Origin: an uncultured Dorea sp.
Lineage (GTDB): Bacteria > Bacillota > Clostridia > Lachnospirales > Lachnospiraceae
Direction: 5' to 3'
DNA: 41,132 nucleotides
Assembly (NCBI GenBank): GCA_910579335.1
Contig: CAJTUQ010000006.1
Location: forward strand, 12,116 to 53,247
How positions within the stretch are numbered: the stretch's first letter is position 1; each line of letters opens with the position of its first letter. A program made the translations under genes and the position numbers. The notes below the pieces were generated by a model, which saw only the letters and a program-made list of their open reading frames with translations, was not told the DNA's origin and made no database searches. Of this stretch, positions 1-8,975 are shown in pieces.

Positions 1-98
1 AGGAAGATATGAAAAAAGCTGTCATCAGCCGCCTCCCCGAAAAGTTCCATGCGCTTAATTTCTCAGCCCTTGAATATGTGCGCAGGCATTCTTCATAG
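1..98 (+). CDS. iorB: Indolepyruvate:ferredoxin oxidoreductase beta subunit, C-terminal end only (probable iorB)
   Basis: The window opens inside a reading frame (codons in phase with base 3) that ends at a TAG at 96-98. The visible tail, with the run AVISRLPEKFHALNFSALEY, resembles the C-terminus of the beta/gamma-type subunit of 2-oxoacid:ferredoxin oxidoreductases such as IorB, where a 'vPekf..lN..Af' pattern closes the protein. IorAB oxidatively decarboxylates indolepyruvate and other arylpyruvates to aryl-acetyl-CoA, reducing ferredoxin. The next gene on the same strand is a phenylacetate-CoA ligase, a frequent partner of iorAB in anaerobes, which supports the call. Only about 30 residues are visible and no catalytic motif lies inside them, so the identity rests on a short tail match and on context. 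Confidence 0.55.
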   Translation, partial: EDMKKAVISRLPEKFHALNFSALEYVRRHSS

Positions 99-173
99 AC
101 TGTGCGGCATTGATTTACGATACCCGGCACAGATAGGACAATAATAATTTATGAATAGAAAGGATATTTAAAA

Positions 174-1409
174 ATGCAGATAACAGATTTACAGATAAAT
201 TTGGTAAACAGCCAGATTCAAGCTCTCCGAAAAGCCGGAAGTTTTTACGGAAAAAAGCTTGAAGCAGCCGGAATCACCGGCATCTCCACACCGGAGGATT
301 TTGAAAAGCTCCCGTTCTCCGAAAAAAACGACCTCAGGGAAGCCTATCCCTTAGGACTTATGACCGCTCCTGAAGAAGATATCGTGCGCATCCATTCCTC
401 ATCCGGCACCACCGGGCTCCCGGTCATTATCCCGTATACGGCAAAGGATGTGGACGACTGGGCCGTCATGTTTGCACGCTGCTATGAAATGGCCGGAATA
501 ACCAAATCCGACCGCATACAAATCACGCCCGGCTACGGCCTTTGGACGGCCGGAATCGGATTCCAGAATGGAGCTGAAAAACTGGGGGCAATGGTCATCC
601 CTATGGGACCCGGCAATACCGATAAGCAGCTCAAGATGATGATGGATATGCAAAGCACCGTTATCTGCGCCACTTCATCCTATGCCCTTCTCCTTGCAGA
701 GGAAATAGAAAAACGGGGCATCAAGGACAAAATATGTCTAAAGAAAGGGGTCATCGGCTCCGAGCGCTGGGGAGAAAAGATGCGCCAAAGGATTTCCAAT
801 GAGCTTGGCATAGAGCTCTACGACATCTATGGCCTGACGGAAATCTACGGGCCGGGCATCGGCATTAACTGCAGGCACAATACGGGCATGCACTACTGGG
901 ACGATTACATCTATATTGAAATCGTTGACCCTGAGACGTTAAAACCGGTTCCGGACGGCGAACTCGGAGAAATCGTCATCACCACTCTCGTAAAGGAGGG
1001 AGCGCCGCTTATCCGCTACCGCACCCACGACCTCTCGCGAATCATACCGGGCATTTGTCCATGCGGCAGTAACTATCCGCGCCTGGATATCATTATGGGA
1101 AGAACCGACGACATGATAAAAATCAAGGGCGTCAATGTATTTCCCAGCCAGATTGAGGAAATCCTTAAGGAATTTCCGGAGGTTTCCAGCGAATACCAAA
1201 TCCGCATCTCACATTTGGACGGACGCGATACGATGCGCCTCTACGTGGAAACAAACGGTACGGTTAACTTTCTGGAACTTGGAAGAAGAATCGCAGAAAA
1301 AGTCAAGAGTCGTATTGGCTTTACGCCGCTTGTTAAGGTTGTTGAGCTTGGCCTTCTTCCAAGAAGCGAGAAAAAATCAAAAAGAGTCTATGATGAAAGA
1401 TACGAATAG
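174..1409 (+). CDS. paaK: Phenylacetate-CoA ligase (aryl-CoA synthetase)
   Basis: ATP-dependent ligase of the adenylate-forming superfamily, joining phenylacetate or a related aryl acid to CoA through an acyl-AMP intermediate in the cytoplasm. Visible motifs are the nucleotide loop SSSGTTGLPV (residues 75-84), YGLTE (219-223), RYRTHD (281-286), the hinge GRTDDMIKIKGVNVFPSQIEE region (309-329) and a C-terminal catalytic lysine in the SEKKSKRV segment. At 411 residues it is roughly 20 shorter at the N-terminus than typical PaaK, but an in-frame TAG at 156-158 rules out an upstream extension, and AAAGGA sits eight bases before the ATG. It follows the probable iorB end by 75 bases, so it may handle aryl-CoA made from aromatic amino acids. 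The exact aryl substrate cannot be read from the sequence. Confidence 0.9.
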   Translation: MQITDLQINLVNSQIQALRKAGSFYGKKLEAAGITGISTPEDFEKLPFSEKNDLREAYPLGLMTAPEEDIVRIHSSSGTTGLPVIIPYTAKDVDDWAVMFARCYEMAGITKSDRIQITPGYGLWTAGIGFQNGAEKLGAMVIPMGPGNTDKQLKMMMDMQSTVICATSSYALLLAEEIEKRGIKDKICLKKGVIGSERWGEKMRQRISNELGIELYDIYGLTEIYGPGIGINCRHNTGMHYWDDYIYIEIVDPETLKPVPDGELGEIVITTLVKEGAPLIRYRTHDLSRIIPGICPCGSNYPRLDIIMGRTDDMIKIKGVNVFPSQIEEILKEFPEVSSEYQIRISHLDGRDTMRLYVETNGTVNFLELGRRIAEKVKSRIGFTPLVKVVELGLLPRSEKKSKRVYDERYE

Positions 1410-1413
1410 AAAG

Positions 1414-1446
1414 AGCCGGGCGGCCCGCTTAAGCGGGAGCCCGGTT
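1414..1446. terminator. Hairpin between convergent paaK and pyrD
   Basis: A GC-rich hairpin with arms GCCGGG/CCCGGT outside and CCCGC-TTAA-GCGGG inside lies just after the paaK stop and before the end of convergent pyrD. The T tract is short on both strands, so it is probably a weak bidirectional terminator. Confidence 0.6.
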
Positions 1447-1480
1447 TATCTCTGTGCATCCTGTGATTTTTGTGTATGAT

Positions 1481-2413
1481 CTATTCCACGATTCCGACCA
1501 TGTCGGACACGCTTAAAAATCCGTATTTCTTCATATAGCTTTCAATTCCGTCGACAATCTCCATCGTTACGGCCGGATTATAGAAATTCGCCGTTCCCAC
1601 AGATACTGCATCCGCTCCTGCCAGTATCATCTCAACGGCATCCTGTGCATTTGAAATGCCGCCCATTCCGATAACCGGAACCTTTACTGCATGAGCAGCT
1701 TCATAAACCATGCGCACCGCAACCGGATGAACCGCCGGCCCCGATACTCCTCCGGTCTTATTGGCAATCACAAACTGACGGCGGTGAATGTCTATCTTCA
1801 TCCCCGTAAGAGTATTAATCAGAGACACCGCATCCGCACCGCCCGCCTCCACTGCTTTCGCCATCTCAGGAATACTGGTAACATTCGGGCTCAGCTTCAT
1901 AATCACCGGCTGTCTTGCATATCTTTTGACTGCTTTTGTAATATCCTCCGCCGCTTTTGGATTCTGACCGAAAGCAATACCGCCCTCCTTCACGTTCGGG
2001 CAGGAGATATTCATCTCCAGCATATCTACATCCTCATGGGAAAGCCGTTCTACAACCTCGCAGTAATCCCTTTCGGATCTGCCGCACACATTTACGATAA
2101 TTTTCGTGTCATATTGTCTCAAAAAAGGGATGTCTCTCTTACAGAACAAATCAATCCCCGGATTCTGAAGCCCTACCGCATTCATCATCCCGCCGTACGT
2201 CTCCGCAATTCTCGGCGTCGGATTTCCCTGCCACGCAGTACTCGCCACTCCCTTTGTTGTCACGGCCCCCAGTCTGTTTAAATCAACGAACTCTGAAAAC
2301 TCCATCCCGGCTCCGAAGGTTCCCGACGCTGTAGTAACAGGATTTTTCCACTCTACCCCTGCGATATTTACACGCATGTTCACTGCATTCCCTATCTCTT
2401 TCCCAACATCCAT
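1481..2413 (-). CDS. pyrD: Dihydroorotate dehydrogenase, type 1B catalytic subunit
   Basis: Oxidises dihydroorotate to orotate (fourth step of UMP synthesis) with FMN, passing electrons to PyrK. The TIM-barrel shows NISCPNV with the class 1 catalytic base Cys138, KLSPNV (173-178) and GGVSGPAVHP near the C-terminus. The open frame reaches back to 2578, but that stretch overlaps the Fe-S end of pyrK. The ATG at 2413 overlaps the pyrK stop as TGATG, with GGAG five bases upstream, and gives 310 residues, normal for the family. A second candidate ATG twelve codons in (MRVNIAG) matches where many homologues begin. It is the last gene of a pyrC-pyrF-pyrK-pyrD operon and translationally coupled to pyrK, as fits a 1:1 complex. 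Confidence 0.95.
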   Translation of the reverse strand: MDVGKEIGNAVNMRVNIAGVEWKNPVTTASGTFGAGMEFSEFVDLNRLGAVTTKGVASTAWQGNPTPRIAETYGGMMNAVGLQNPGIDLFCKRDIPFLRQYDTKIIVNVCGRSERDYCEVVERLSHEDVDMLEMNISCPNVKEGGIAFGQNPKAAEDITKAVKRYARQPVIMKLSPNVTSIPEMAKAVEAGGADAVSLINTLTGMKIDIHRRQFVIANKTGGVSGPAVHPVAVRMVYEAAHAVKVPVIGMGGISNAQDAVEMILAGADAVSVGTANFYNPAVTMEIVDGIESYMKKYGFLSVSDMVGIVE

Positions 2414-3198
2414 CAAATCTCCACCTCCGTTGACAAAAATACCGGGCCGTCCTTGCATATCCTCTTGTTGTTTACATTGCTGTGGGAATCCTTCTCCTTC
2501 GACTGGCACACACATCCGAGACATGCACCGATGCCGCACGCCATTCTTTCCTCCAAGGACAGATAGCATTCTATACAATTTTCTTCGGCAAAATGCTTGA
2601 TTGCCCTTAACATCGGTGTCGGCCCGCAGGCATAGATGATATCCGCAGTTAATGCATTTCCCCGGATTGCATCCATGACATTGCCTTTTGTGCCTACGCT
2701 TCCGTCCTCTGTAGATATATAAAGGCTTCCGTTCTTTTCAAACTCTTCTCTCAAAAATGTATGGGAATCCCGGTACCCGACGACAATCTGCCTGTCTGCG
2801 CATCTTACCTGCTTGGAAAGCTCTAAAATCGGCGGAACTCCGATACCGCCGCCTATGAGAAAGGCCCGTTTCCCTTCCGCCCTCTCAAGCGGGAATCCAT
2901 TCCCCAGCGGCCCGATGATACGAAGTCCGTCTCCTGCCTTCATCCTGGAAAACTGCTCTGTTCCTGTATTCTGTCCGGTCACTCTGTATACGACCCGGAT
3001 TTTTTTATTCTTGCTATCTATCTCACAAATACTGATAGGTCTTGGAAGAAGCTTTCCCGCATCGTTGGTATACATAGATATAAACTGTCCCGGCTTTGAA
3101 AAAGCTGCTGCTTTGGTCTCTATCCACATACTAAAAATACCATCCGCAAGACATTCCTGCGAAAGAATCTTCACTGTTTCTTTTTTTCTGTACGCCAT
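2413..3198 (-). CDS. pyrK: Dihydroorotate dehydrogenase electron-transfer subunit (FAD, 2Fe-2S)
   Basis: Partner of PyrD in the heterotetrameric type 1B enzyme, moving electrons from FMN through a 2Fe-2S cluster and FAD to NAD+. In order: ferredoxin-reductase-like FAD domain with RPISI (53-57), NAD-binding GGGIGVPP (117-124), and a C-terminal cluster motif with Cys221, Cys226, Cys229 and Cys248 in the pattern CGIGACLGC followed by RICKDGP. An in-frame TTG lies five codons upstream, but AGGAG seven bases before the ATG at 3198 makes MAYRKK the natural start (261 residues). The loop between the third and fourth cluster cysteines (SKEKDSHSNVNNKRI) is a little longer than usual. It overlaps pyrD by three bases. 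Confidence 0.95.
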   Translation of the reverse strand: MAYRKKETVKILSQECLADGIFSMWIETKAAAFSKPGQFISMYTNDAGKLLPRPISICEIDSKNKKIRVVYRVTGQNTGTEQFSRMKAGDGLRIIGPLGNGFPLERAEGKRAFLIGGGIGVPPILELSKQVRCADRQIVVGYRDSHTFLREEFEKNGSLYISTEDGSVGTKGNVMDAIRGNALTADIIYACGPTPMLRAIKHFAEENCIECYLSLEERMACGIGACLGCVCQSKEKDSHSNVNNKRICKDGPVFLSTEVEI

Positions 3199-3261
3199 AT
3201 CTTTCTCCTGCAATTCAATGTTCCTTATCCCGTCAACTCAAGGCTGCCAAAAACAAACCCC

Positions 3262-4188
3262 TTAACGGTTTTCAAGCGCCCCTCTGATATCCCAAACCAT
3301 ATCCATAACGGCTTCTCTTGACGCATCGGCGAAGTTGCGCTCTCCGAACTTCTCATACTTCTCCTGCTTATACGCTGCAATGATTCCCCGCGAGGAATTG
3401 ACGATTGCACCAAGTCCGTCTTCATTAAAGAAATGGACTAAATCCGCACCTTTTCCTCCCTGTGCGCCGTAGCCGGGCACAAGAATATATGACTTCGGCA
3501 TAATCTTGCGGAGTACCTTTCCCATCTCCGGATAAGTCGCCCCTACGACCGCCCCGACATAGCTGTAGTCCTGGCCCATGCAGGACGCTCCCCACTCCGC
3601 TACCTTCTCGCCGACCAGTTCATACAGCGGACGGCCGTCAACCAGCCTGTCCTGAAATTCTCCGCTGGATGGATTCGAAGTCTTTACCAGGATAAACAAT
3701 CCCCTTTTCTCCTGTTCACACACTTTGATAAAAGGATTCACTCCATCCGACCCAAGATACGGGTTCACTGTAACAAAATCCTCATCAAACGGCGCATATG
3801 ACTTATCCCCGACCTGAACTCTTCCGATATGCCCCGCTGCATATGCCGCAGAAGTAGAGCCGATATCTCCTCTTTTGATATCGCCGATTACCACCAATCC
3901 TTTACTCTTACAATAATCCACCGTCTTTTTAAACGCCATGAGCCCCGGAAGGCCGAACTGCTCATACATGGCAATCTGCGGCTTCACTGCCGGAATCAAA
4001 TCATAAGTCTTATCTATAATCTCCTTGTTAAACTGCCAGACTGCCTCGGCAGCCCCTTCCAATGTCTCGCCAAGATTTGCATAGACCGCTTTCTTTATAT
4101 GCTCCGGTATATAGCCAAGCATCGGGTCTAACCCGACAACAATCGGCGCTTTCGTCTTTTTAATATTAGATATGAGTTTATTTATCAT
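3262..4188 (-). CDS. pyrF: Orotidine-5'-phosphate decarboxylase, long (type 2) form
   Basis: Last step of UMP synthesis, decarboxylating OMP. The catalytic Asp-Lys-Asp array is visible as GDIKRGDIGST with Asp103, Lys105 and Asp108. At 308 residues it belongs to the long subfamily common in Clostridia and actinobacteria rather than the 230-residue B. subtilis type. GGAGG about nine bases upstream supports the ATG at 4188. It lies 40 bases after pyrC and 63 before pyrK in the same operon. Confidence 0.95.
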   Translation of the reverse strand: MINKLISNIKKTKAPIVVGLDPMLGYIPEHIKKAVYANLGETLEGAAEAVWQFNKEIIDKTYDLIPAVKPQIAMYEQFGLPGLMAFKKTVDYCKSKGLVVIGDIKRGDIGSTSAAYAAGHIGRVQVGDKSYAPFDEDFVTVNPYLGSDGVNPFIKVCEQEKRGLFILVKTSNPSSGEFQDRLVDGRPLYELVGEKVAEWGASCMGQDYSYVGAVVGATYPEMGKVLRKIMPKSYILVPGYGAQGGKGADLVHFFNEDGLGAIVNSSRGIIAAYKQEKYEKFGERNFADASREAVMDMVWDIRGALENR

Positions 4189-4228
4189 ACATCCTGCCTC
4201 CCTGTTTTTACACTATGATCGCTTTATC

Positions 4229-5512
4229 TTACTGTAATGCCTCGTATATGATTTCTCCGCCCGCCAGCGTGCAGACGACCTCCCCGCTCACCTTAAAACC
4301 GTCAAACGGCGTATTTTTCCCTTTTGACGCAAATGTGTTTTTATCAATCCGGTACGTCCTGCCCGGATTGAAAATCACCACGTCCGCAATCATTCCTTCC
4401 GACACCGATCCCTTTTCTGAAAGCCCCAATATCTTTGAAGGATTATAACTCATTTTTTCCGCCATATCCATCACACTTAAAATTCCTGGCTTTACCAGAT
4501 ACGTATACGTAAGGGCAGCGCTTGTCTCCAGCCCTACGATTCCAAAGGCCGCCTGAGTCATGGACTTATTCTTTTCCTCTGGGGCATGAGGGGCATGGTC
4601 TGTCGATATAACATCCATAATGCCGTTTTTAAGCCCTTCCCTCAACGCCTTAACATCCTCTCTGCTCCGAAGCGGAGGGTTCATCTTATAATTCCCGTCA
4701 TCCTCTGTGATATCATCAGAAGTCAATATAAAATGATGGGGGCACACCTCTCCCGTAACCGGAAGCCCTTCTTCCTTTGCCGCGGCAACCATCTTTACGC
4801 TGTCTTTCGTAGAACAGTGGCACAGGTGAAGCCTGACCCCCGTTTCTTTTGCCAGAAGTATATCCCTCGCCGCTATCACGTCTTCCACGGAATTGGTAAT
4901 TCCTTTCAGGCCGAGCCGCGCGGCGTTCTCATCCGCATTCATAACGCCGCCTTCTACCATCGTAATATCCTCGCAATGCGCAAACACTGAAATTGCGTTC
5001 TCCTTTGCCAGTTTCATACCTTTCCGGTAGAGAGAGGCATTCATTACAGATTTTCCGTCCTCGCTTACAGCGAGGCAGCCGGCGGCAGCCATTCCTTCAA
5101 TATCCGCCAGTTCTTCTCCCAGCTGTCCTTTTGTAACCGCCCCAATCTGTATGACATTTACCGGACATTCCTTCCTGGCCCTTCTGTGAACCTCTTCAAC
5201 CTTATCCCCTGTATCAATGACCGGCTTCGTGTTAGGCATGGCGCAGACAGTGGTCACTCCGCCTCTTGCCGCCGCCTCGCCGCCTGTTTTTAAAGTTTCC
5301 TTATATTCAAGTCCCGGATCACGCAGATGAACATGCAAATCGATAAACCCCGGCAGCACATAGCATCCAGCAGCGTCAATGACTCTCTCGGCTTTGTCCG
5401 AAAGCCCTTTCTCCACCTTCTGAATCCTGCCGTCCTCAATAAGCACGTCAAAACAGCCGTCTCTTCCCGTCAGCGGATCCGCCACATGTCCGTCCTTAAT
5501 CAGAATCCTCAT
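4229..5512 (-). CDS. pyrC: Dihydroorotase
   Basis: Zinc amidohydrolase that cyclises carbamoyl-aspartate to dihydroorotate (third step). The metal-binding signature DLHVHLRDPG (His60, His62) and the later ISTDHAPHAPEEK segment mark the class I (PyrC of Gram-positive) type; further likely metal ligands occur in VFAHCED and LHLCHCST. The 427-residue length is typical. AAAGGA precedes the ATG. It is the first gene of the pyr cluster here; pyrB, pyrE and carAB are not in the window. Confidence 0.96.
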   Translation of the reverse strand: MRILIKDGHVADPLTGRDGCFDVLIEDGRIQKVEKGLSDKAERVIDAAGCYVLPGFIDLHVHLRDPGLEYKETLKTGGEAAARGGVTTVCAMPNTKPVIDTGDKVEEVHRRARKECPVNVIQIGAVTKGQLGEELADIEGMAAAGCLAVSEDGKSVMNASLYRKGMKLAKENAISVFAHCEDITMVEGGVMNADENAARLGLKGITNSVEDVIAARDILLAKETGVRLHLCHCSTKDSVKMVAAAKEEGLPVTGEVCPHHFILTSDDITEDDGNYKMNPPLRSREDVKALREGLKNGIMDVISTDHAPHAPEEKNKSMTQAAFGIVGLETSAALTYTYLVKPGILSVMDMAEKMSYNPSKILGLSEKGSVSEGMIADVVIFNPGRTYRIDKNTFASKGKNTPFDGFKVSGEVVCTLAGGEIIYEALQ

Positions 5513-5565
5513 ATATACTTTCCTTTCCCCGGCTTGTAATCCAATCCGGCTGCATTTTATGATAT

Positions 5566-5574
5566 TTTAACATA
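5566..5574 (-). promoter_or_regulatory. Candidate extended -10 promoter for the pyr operon
   Basis: On the minus strand TG-T-TAAAAT lies about 55 bases before the pyrC start, just past the upstream terminator. There is no recognisable -35. The leader is too short for a PyrR-type attenuator and none is seen. Confidence 0.3.
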
Positions 5575-5583
5575 CGGCAGACG

Positions 5584-5614
5584 AAAAGGGAATGCACATT
5601 TCGCATCCCCTTTT
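5584..5614 (-). terminator. Terminator after the S41 protease gene
   Basis: Twelve-base arms (AAAAGGGAATGC / GCATCCCCTTTT, one mismatch) around a seven-base loop, ending in TTTT on the minus strand. It separates the ftsEX/protease operon from the pyr operon. Confidence 0.8.
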
Positions 5615-5640
5615 ACATTTCTGCTCTTATATTTCAAAAA

Positions 5641-6825
5641 CTACAATTCTTTCTTTAATTCCTCCACAGCCCTGTCAAGCTGATTATCCGCCTCCGGATT
5701 CTTCTCATCCAATTCAAATTCCACTTTTACGTCAGGAGTAATGCCTTTGCCGTTGATATTGCGTCCCTTCGGCGTATAATACTCCGCAATGGTAAGCTTC
5801 ACGCAAGTCCCGTCCTGCAAGTCGAAAATCTGCTGCACCACTCCCTTCCCATAGGTCTGGGTACCGACAATTTTTCCAAGCCCGTAATCCTGTATGGCTC
5901 CCGCATAAATCTCCGAAGCGCTGGCGCTGTTTCCGTTCACAAGCACTGTCATGGGAAGTGTAAACTTGTTCTCCTCGTCTGAGGTCATCTCCCGCTTTTC
6001 GCCGTTTTTATCCTGCGTATACACGATTAACCCCTTCGGCAGCATAATGTCGAGAATGTCACATACGATATTTAAGTTCCCTCCCGGATTCCCCCGGAGG
6101 TCTACGACCAGCGCTTTCATCCCCTGTCCTTCCAGAGCGTCAAGCCCTTTCACATACTGATTATAAGTAACCGAATCAAACTCACTGACCGCCAGATAAC
6201 CAATATCTCCCTCAAGCATCCTCGTCTGTACCGTCTGCGTCTCGATCTTATCTCTAACCGCAGTAACTGTTACTTCTTCATTTTTCTTTCCGCGCAGCAC
6301 GGTAAGTTCAACCTTTGTTCCCTTCTCTCCTCTGATTCTGGAAACCACTTCTGTCAAATCTTCTCCCGTGACTTCTTTTCCTTCTACTTTATAGAGTATA
6401 TCTTCATCCTTAAGCCCCGCTTTCATGGCCGGGGAATCTTCATATACATGGGTCAGCGTGATAATCCCGCTGTCCTTGCTCTGGGTCATCACAGCGCCGA
6501 TACCGCTGTACTCCCCTTCTGTCGCCTCCATAAACGACTTCGTCTCCTCTGCGTCATAATACGCAGAATAAGGGTCGCCAAGCCCTCCGACATAGCCCTC
6601 GTATAAGCCTTCCCGAAGCTCCTTCTTATCCACCTCTCCAAGATAGCTTTCCTCTATCAGGCTATTAAGAATGCTAAGCTTTCGCTCGGCATCCGGCGTC
6701 ACCGTCTTTCCCCCGGAGGCTGACACTCCTTTCGTGTACAGTCCGCATGAAACGACGCCCGCTGTCAACAATATAGCAAGGGCGCCGCAAAACGCCCCTT
6801 TCAAAAAACTTTTCCTGTTATCCAT
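5641..6825 (-). CDS. S41 carboxy-terminal processing protease (CtpA/CtpB-like)
   Basis: Membrane-anchored serine protease acting outside the membrane. Residues 8-28 form an N-terminal signal anchor, followed by a PDZ domain (about 95-175, with SGIGAVM and DEDILYKVEG) that gates substrate, and the S41 core with the Ser-Lys dyad: Ser302 in NSASASE and Lys327 in YGKG, spaced 25 residues as in Prc-type enzymes. The 394-residue length is usual. It begins 15 bases after the M23 hydrolase gene and closes the operon, an arrangement that suggests it trims the hydrolase or another wall factor. Whether it acts in sporulation signalling like CtpB cannot be told. Confidence 0.92.
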   Translation of the reverse strand: MDNRKSFLKGAFCGALAILLTAGVVSCGLYTKGVSASGGKTVTPDAERKLSILNSLIEESYLGEVDKKELREGLYEGYVGGLGDPYSAYYDAEETKSFMEATEGEYSGIGAVMTQSKDSGIITLTHVYEDSPAMKAGLKDEDILYKVEGKEVTGEDLTEVVSRIRGEKGTKVELTVLRGKKNEEVTVTAVRDKIETQTVQTRMLEGDIGYLAVSEFDSVTYNQYVKGLDALEGQGMKALVVDLRGNPGGNLNIVCDILDIMLPKGLIVYTQDKNGEKREMTSDEENKFTLPMTVLVNGNSASASEIYAGAIQDYGLGKIVGTQTYGKGVVQQIFDLQDGTCVKLTIAEYYTPKGRNINGKGITPDVKVEFELDEKNPEADNQLDRAVEELKKEL

Positions 6826-6840
6826 GCTAACTTCCTATTC

Positions 6841-8040
6841 CTACAAATAATTCATTGCATTTACCGGCCTGCCGCCGGACATTACCTGAAAATGCAGATG
6901 AGGCCCCGTGGAGTTTCCAGTCGTTCCCACCGCTCCGATATGCTGTCCTTTTGAAACCTTTGTACCGGCTCTCACGAATATCCTGCTGCAATGCATATAA
7001 TATGTCTGCAGCCCGTTTCCATGATTGATAACAATCATATTCCCCGCATTTCCGCTGTATCTCGCAGACGTAACCGTCCCGTCCGCAGCCGCATAGATGG
7101 GCGTCCCCGTAGGCGCTGCAAAATCCGTACCTTTATGGTTCGTGCTCGCTCCGCGCAAAGGCGCCGTCCGATATCCAAAATTACTGGAAATCCGCGTATA
7201 TCCCGGACAGGGGTGTGTAAATGTCCCGTTGCCGCTCACTACCACTTCACTGGAAGCGCCGTCCGACACTGCTGCTGCATTTTTCTTTGCAGCCGCTGCC
7301 TGCGCCGCCGCTTCCTTTGCCGCCGCTTCTGCTTCCGCCTTTTTTCTTGCCGCATCCGCAGCCGCCTGCGCCGCCGCTTCAAGCTTTTTCACTCTCTCGG
7401 CATTGGCGCTGATTTCCTCTTTCAGTCCGTCAATCTCGTTTTCCTTGCTGGCGAGCAGTGCCTGTAAGCTTCCTTGCTTTGCAATCAGCTCATCCTGCAT
7501 GGTCTCCATCTCTTGCTGTTCCTTCTGGAGCACCGCCTCCTGCTCTTCCACTTGTTTTACGATTTCCTTGTACTTCGTAAGCATATCTCTGTCATAATCA
7601 GAAATCGAGGAAATGTACTCTGTTTTATTAAGAAAATCACTGAGGTCTTTTGCTTCAAACAAGATTTCCACAAACTTTTCATACATATATTTGATTCGCT
7701 TCTTCATGCTCTCGTATTGGTCATTCTCGTCTACCATCGCCTGAATCAGCTCATCCTCTTTCAGTGAAATTTCTTCTTCCTTGTTAAAAATCTTTTCTTC
7801 AATTACAGTTATCTCGTCAAGAAGTTTATCCAACTGTGCGGAAATTGTCTTCCTCTCCGTCTCCGCCTGCTCCTTCTGCTCCTTTAACTCCTCGCTTTCT
7901 TCCTTTGCCTTGTCAGCTTTTTCTTTTGCTTCGCTGGCTTCTTTCTTTGCCTCACTTGCGCTCGAAGCCTGCGACGTAAAACCCATTCCAAAACAAAGCA
8001 TTCCTGCAAGCAAGAGACTCGCTAATTTCTTCCCCCGCAT
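6841..8040 (-). CDS. Secreted M23 (LytM) peptidase with N-terminal coiled coil, FtsEX-associated hydrolase type
   Basis: Signal peptide at residues 1-26 (hydrophobic LASLLLAGMLCFGMGF, then SQA-S), a long Lys/Glu-rich coiled coil (about 30-235), an Ala-rich linker (about 220-260), and a C-terminal LytM zinc endopeptidase domain with His302 and Asp306 (HKGTD), His350 and the HLH motif His381/His383. All metal and catalytic residues are present, so unlike some EnvC proteins it should be an active hydrolase. The coiled-coil plus hydrolase layout and position directly after ftsE-ftsX match EnvC, PcsB and CwlO-type proteins whose peptidoglycan cleavage is switched on by FtsEX. AGGGGG lies eight bases before the ATG. 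Confidence 0.92.
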   Translation of the reverse strand: MRGKKLASLLLAGMLCFGMGFTSQASSASEAKKEASEAKEKADKAKEESEELKEQKEQAETERKTISAQLDKLLDEITVIEEKIFNKEEEISLKEDELIQAMVDENDQYESMKKRIKYMYEKFVEILFEAKDLSDFLNKTEYISSISDYDRDMLTKYKEIVKQVEEQEAVLQKEQQEMETMQDELIAKQGSLQALLASKENEIDGLKEEISANAERVKKLEAAAQAAADAARKKAEAEAAAKEAAAQAAAAKKNAAAVSDGASSEVVVSGNGTFTHPCPGYTRISSNFGYRTAPLRGASTNHKGTDFAAPTGTPIYAAADGTVTSARYSGNAGNMIVINHGNGLQTYYMHCSRIFVRAGTKVSKGQHIGAVGTTGNSTGPHLHFQVMSGGRPVNAMNYL

Positions 8041-8066
8041 TTATATATCCCCCTAATTTAAATGTA

Positions 8067-8975
8067 TTATACCCGCAGATGTTTATGAATGGTAAAGAAA
8101 CTTCCTACAAATCCGATTCCCACGCCGAGTGCGATTCCTACCGGAAGCAGTGTCTTATATACGTCCGTTACCGGAAGGAATGTAATAATATTATTCAACA
8201 GGCTGAATTTTGTCACAATATATGACACCGCCTTATCATACATGAAGAATAACATAACCAGCGGAATAATCGCGCCTACAATACCGATAATCAAACCTTC
8301 GATTATGAACGGCGCACGGACGAATCCGTCCTTCGCCCCTATGTATTTCATAATCGCAATCTCTTCGCGGCGCACGGTAATACCCATCGTTACCGTATTG
8401 CTGATAAGGAAAATGGACACCGCCAAAAGGATAAGGATGATTGCCGCCGACACATAGTACATCAGCCTGTTCACGCTTGTAAGAGTACGCGCCACGACAT
8501 CCGACTTATTCACCTTTCGGACGCCCTCCAGCTTCATTGCAAAATCCACGACTTCCTTCTGCTTAGCCACGTCCGCCATATATACTTCGTAGTTATCCGA
8601 AGTCGCAAGCGGATTGTCGTTTTTAAATCCCTCCGCCGCATCCTTGGACTCTCCAAAATAATCTTCCTGAAATTTATTCCATGCGTCTTCTGCACTGATA
8701 TAATTTACATCCAGCACGCCGTCTTTCGTCTTAAGCTGTTCTCCTATATTGTCTTTCTGCTCCTGTGTGGCGTCGTCATTGAAAAAGACCGTGATGGCCA
8801 CGCCTTCCTCCGCTTTTTCCACAATATAATTCAGATTGATAACAATCGCATAAAAAAGTCCGAACAGGAAAATACACGCCGCCATCGTCGCAATAGACGC
8901 AATGGAAAACATCTTATTCCTGCCAATGTTCTTTACCCCTTGCTTCATCGAATATCCAAATGTACTAATTCTCAT
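8067..8975 (-). CDS. ftsX: Cell-division ABC transporter permease FtsX
   Basis: Membrane subunit of the FtsEX mechano-transducer. A first membrane helix (about 20-42) is followed by a 120-residue extracellular loop, then three more helices near 165-190, 220-240 and 268-290, the standard four-helix FtsX plan; the cytoplasmic segment RREEIAIMKYIGA is characteristic. An in-frame GTG four codons upstream is open, but AAGGTGG eight bases before the ATG at 8975 favours this 302-residue start. It overlaps ftsE by 11 bases. The loop probably contacts the coiled coil of the next gene product. Confidence 0.94.
   Translation of the reverse strand: MRISTFGYSMKQGVKNIGRNKMFSIASIATMAACIFLFGLFYAIVINLNYIVEKAEEGVAITVFFNDDATQEQKDNIGEQLKTKDGVLDVNYISAEDAWNKFQEDYFGESKDAAEGFKNDNPLATSDNYEVYMADVAKQKEVVDFAMKLEGVRKVNKSDVVARTLTSVNRLMYYVSAAIILILLAVSIFLISNTVTMGITVRREEIAIMKYIGAKDGFVRAPFIIEGLIIGIVGAIIPLVMLFFMYDKAVSYIVTKFSLLNNIITFLPVTDVYKTLLPVGIALGVGIGFVGSFFTIHKHLRV

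Noticed and set aside
2414..2578. Longer N-terminal extension of pyrD
   Set aside because: It overlaps the Fe-S coding end of pyrK in another frame, has no family match, and a well-placed ribosome-binding site marks the ATG at 2413.
5513..5583. PyrR-type attenuator before pyrC
   Set aside because: No terminator-antiterminator pair; the only hairpin belongs to the gene upstream.
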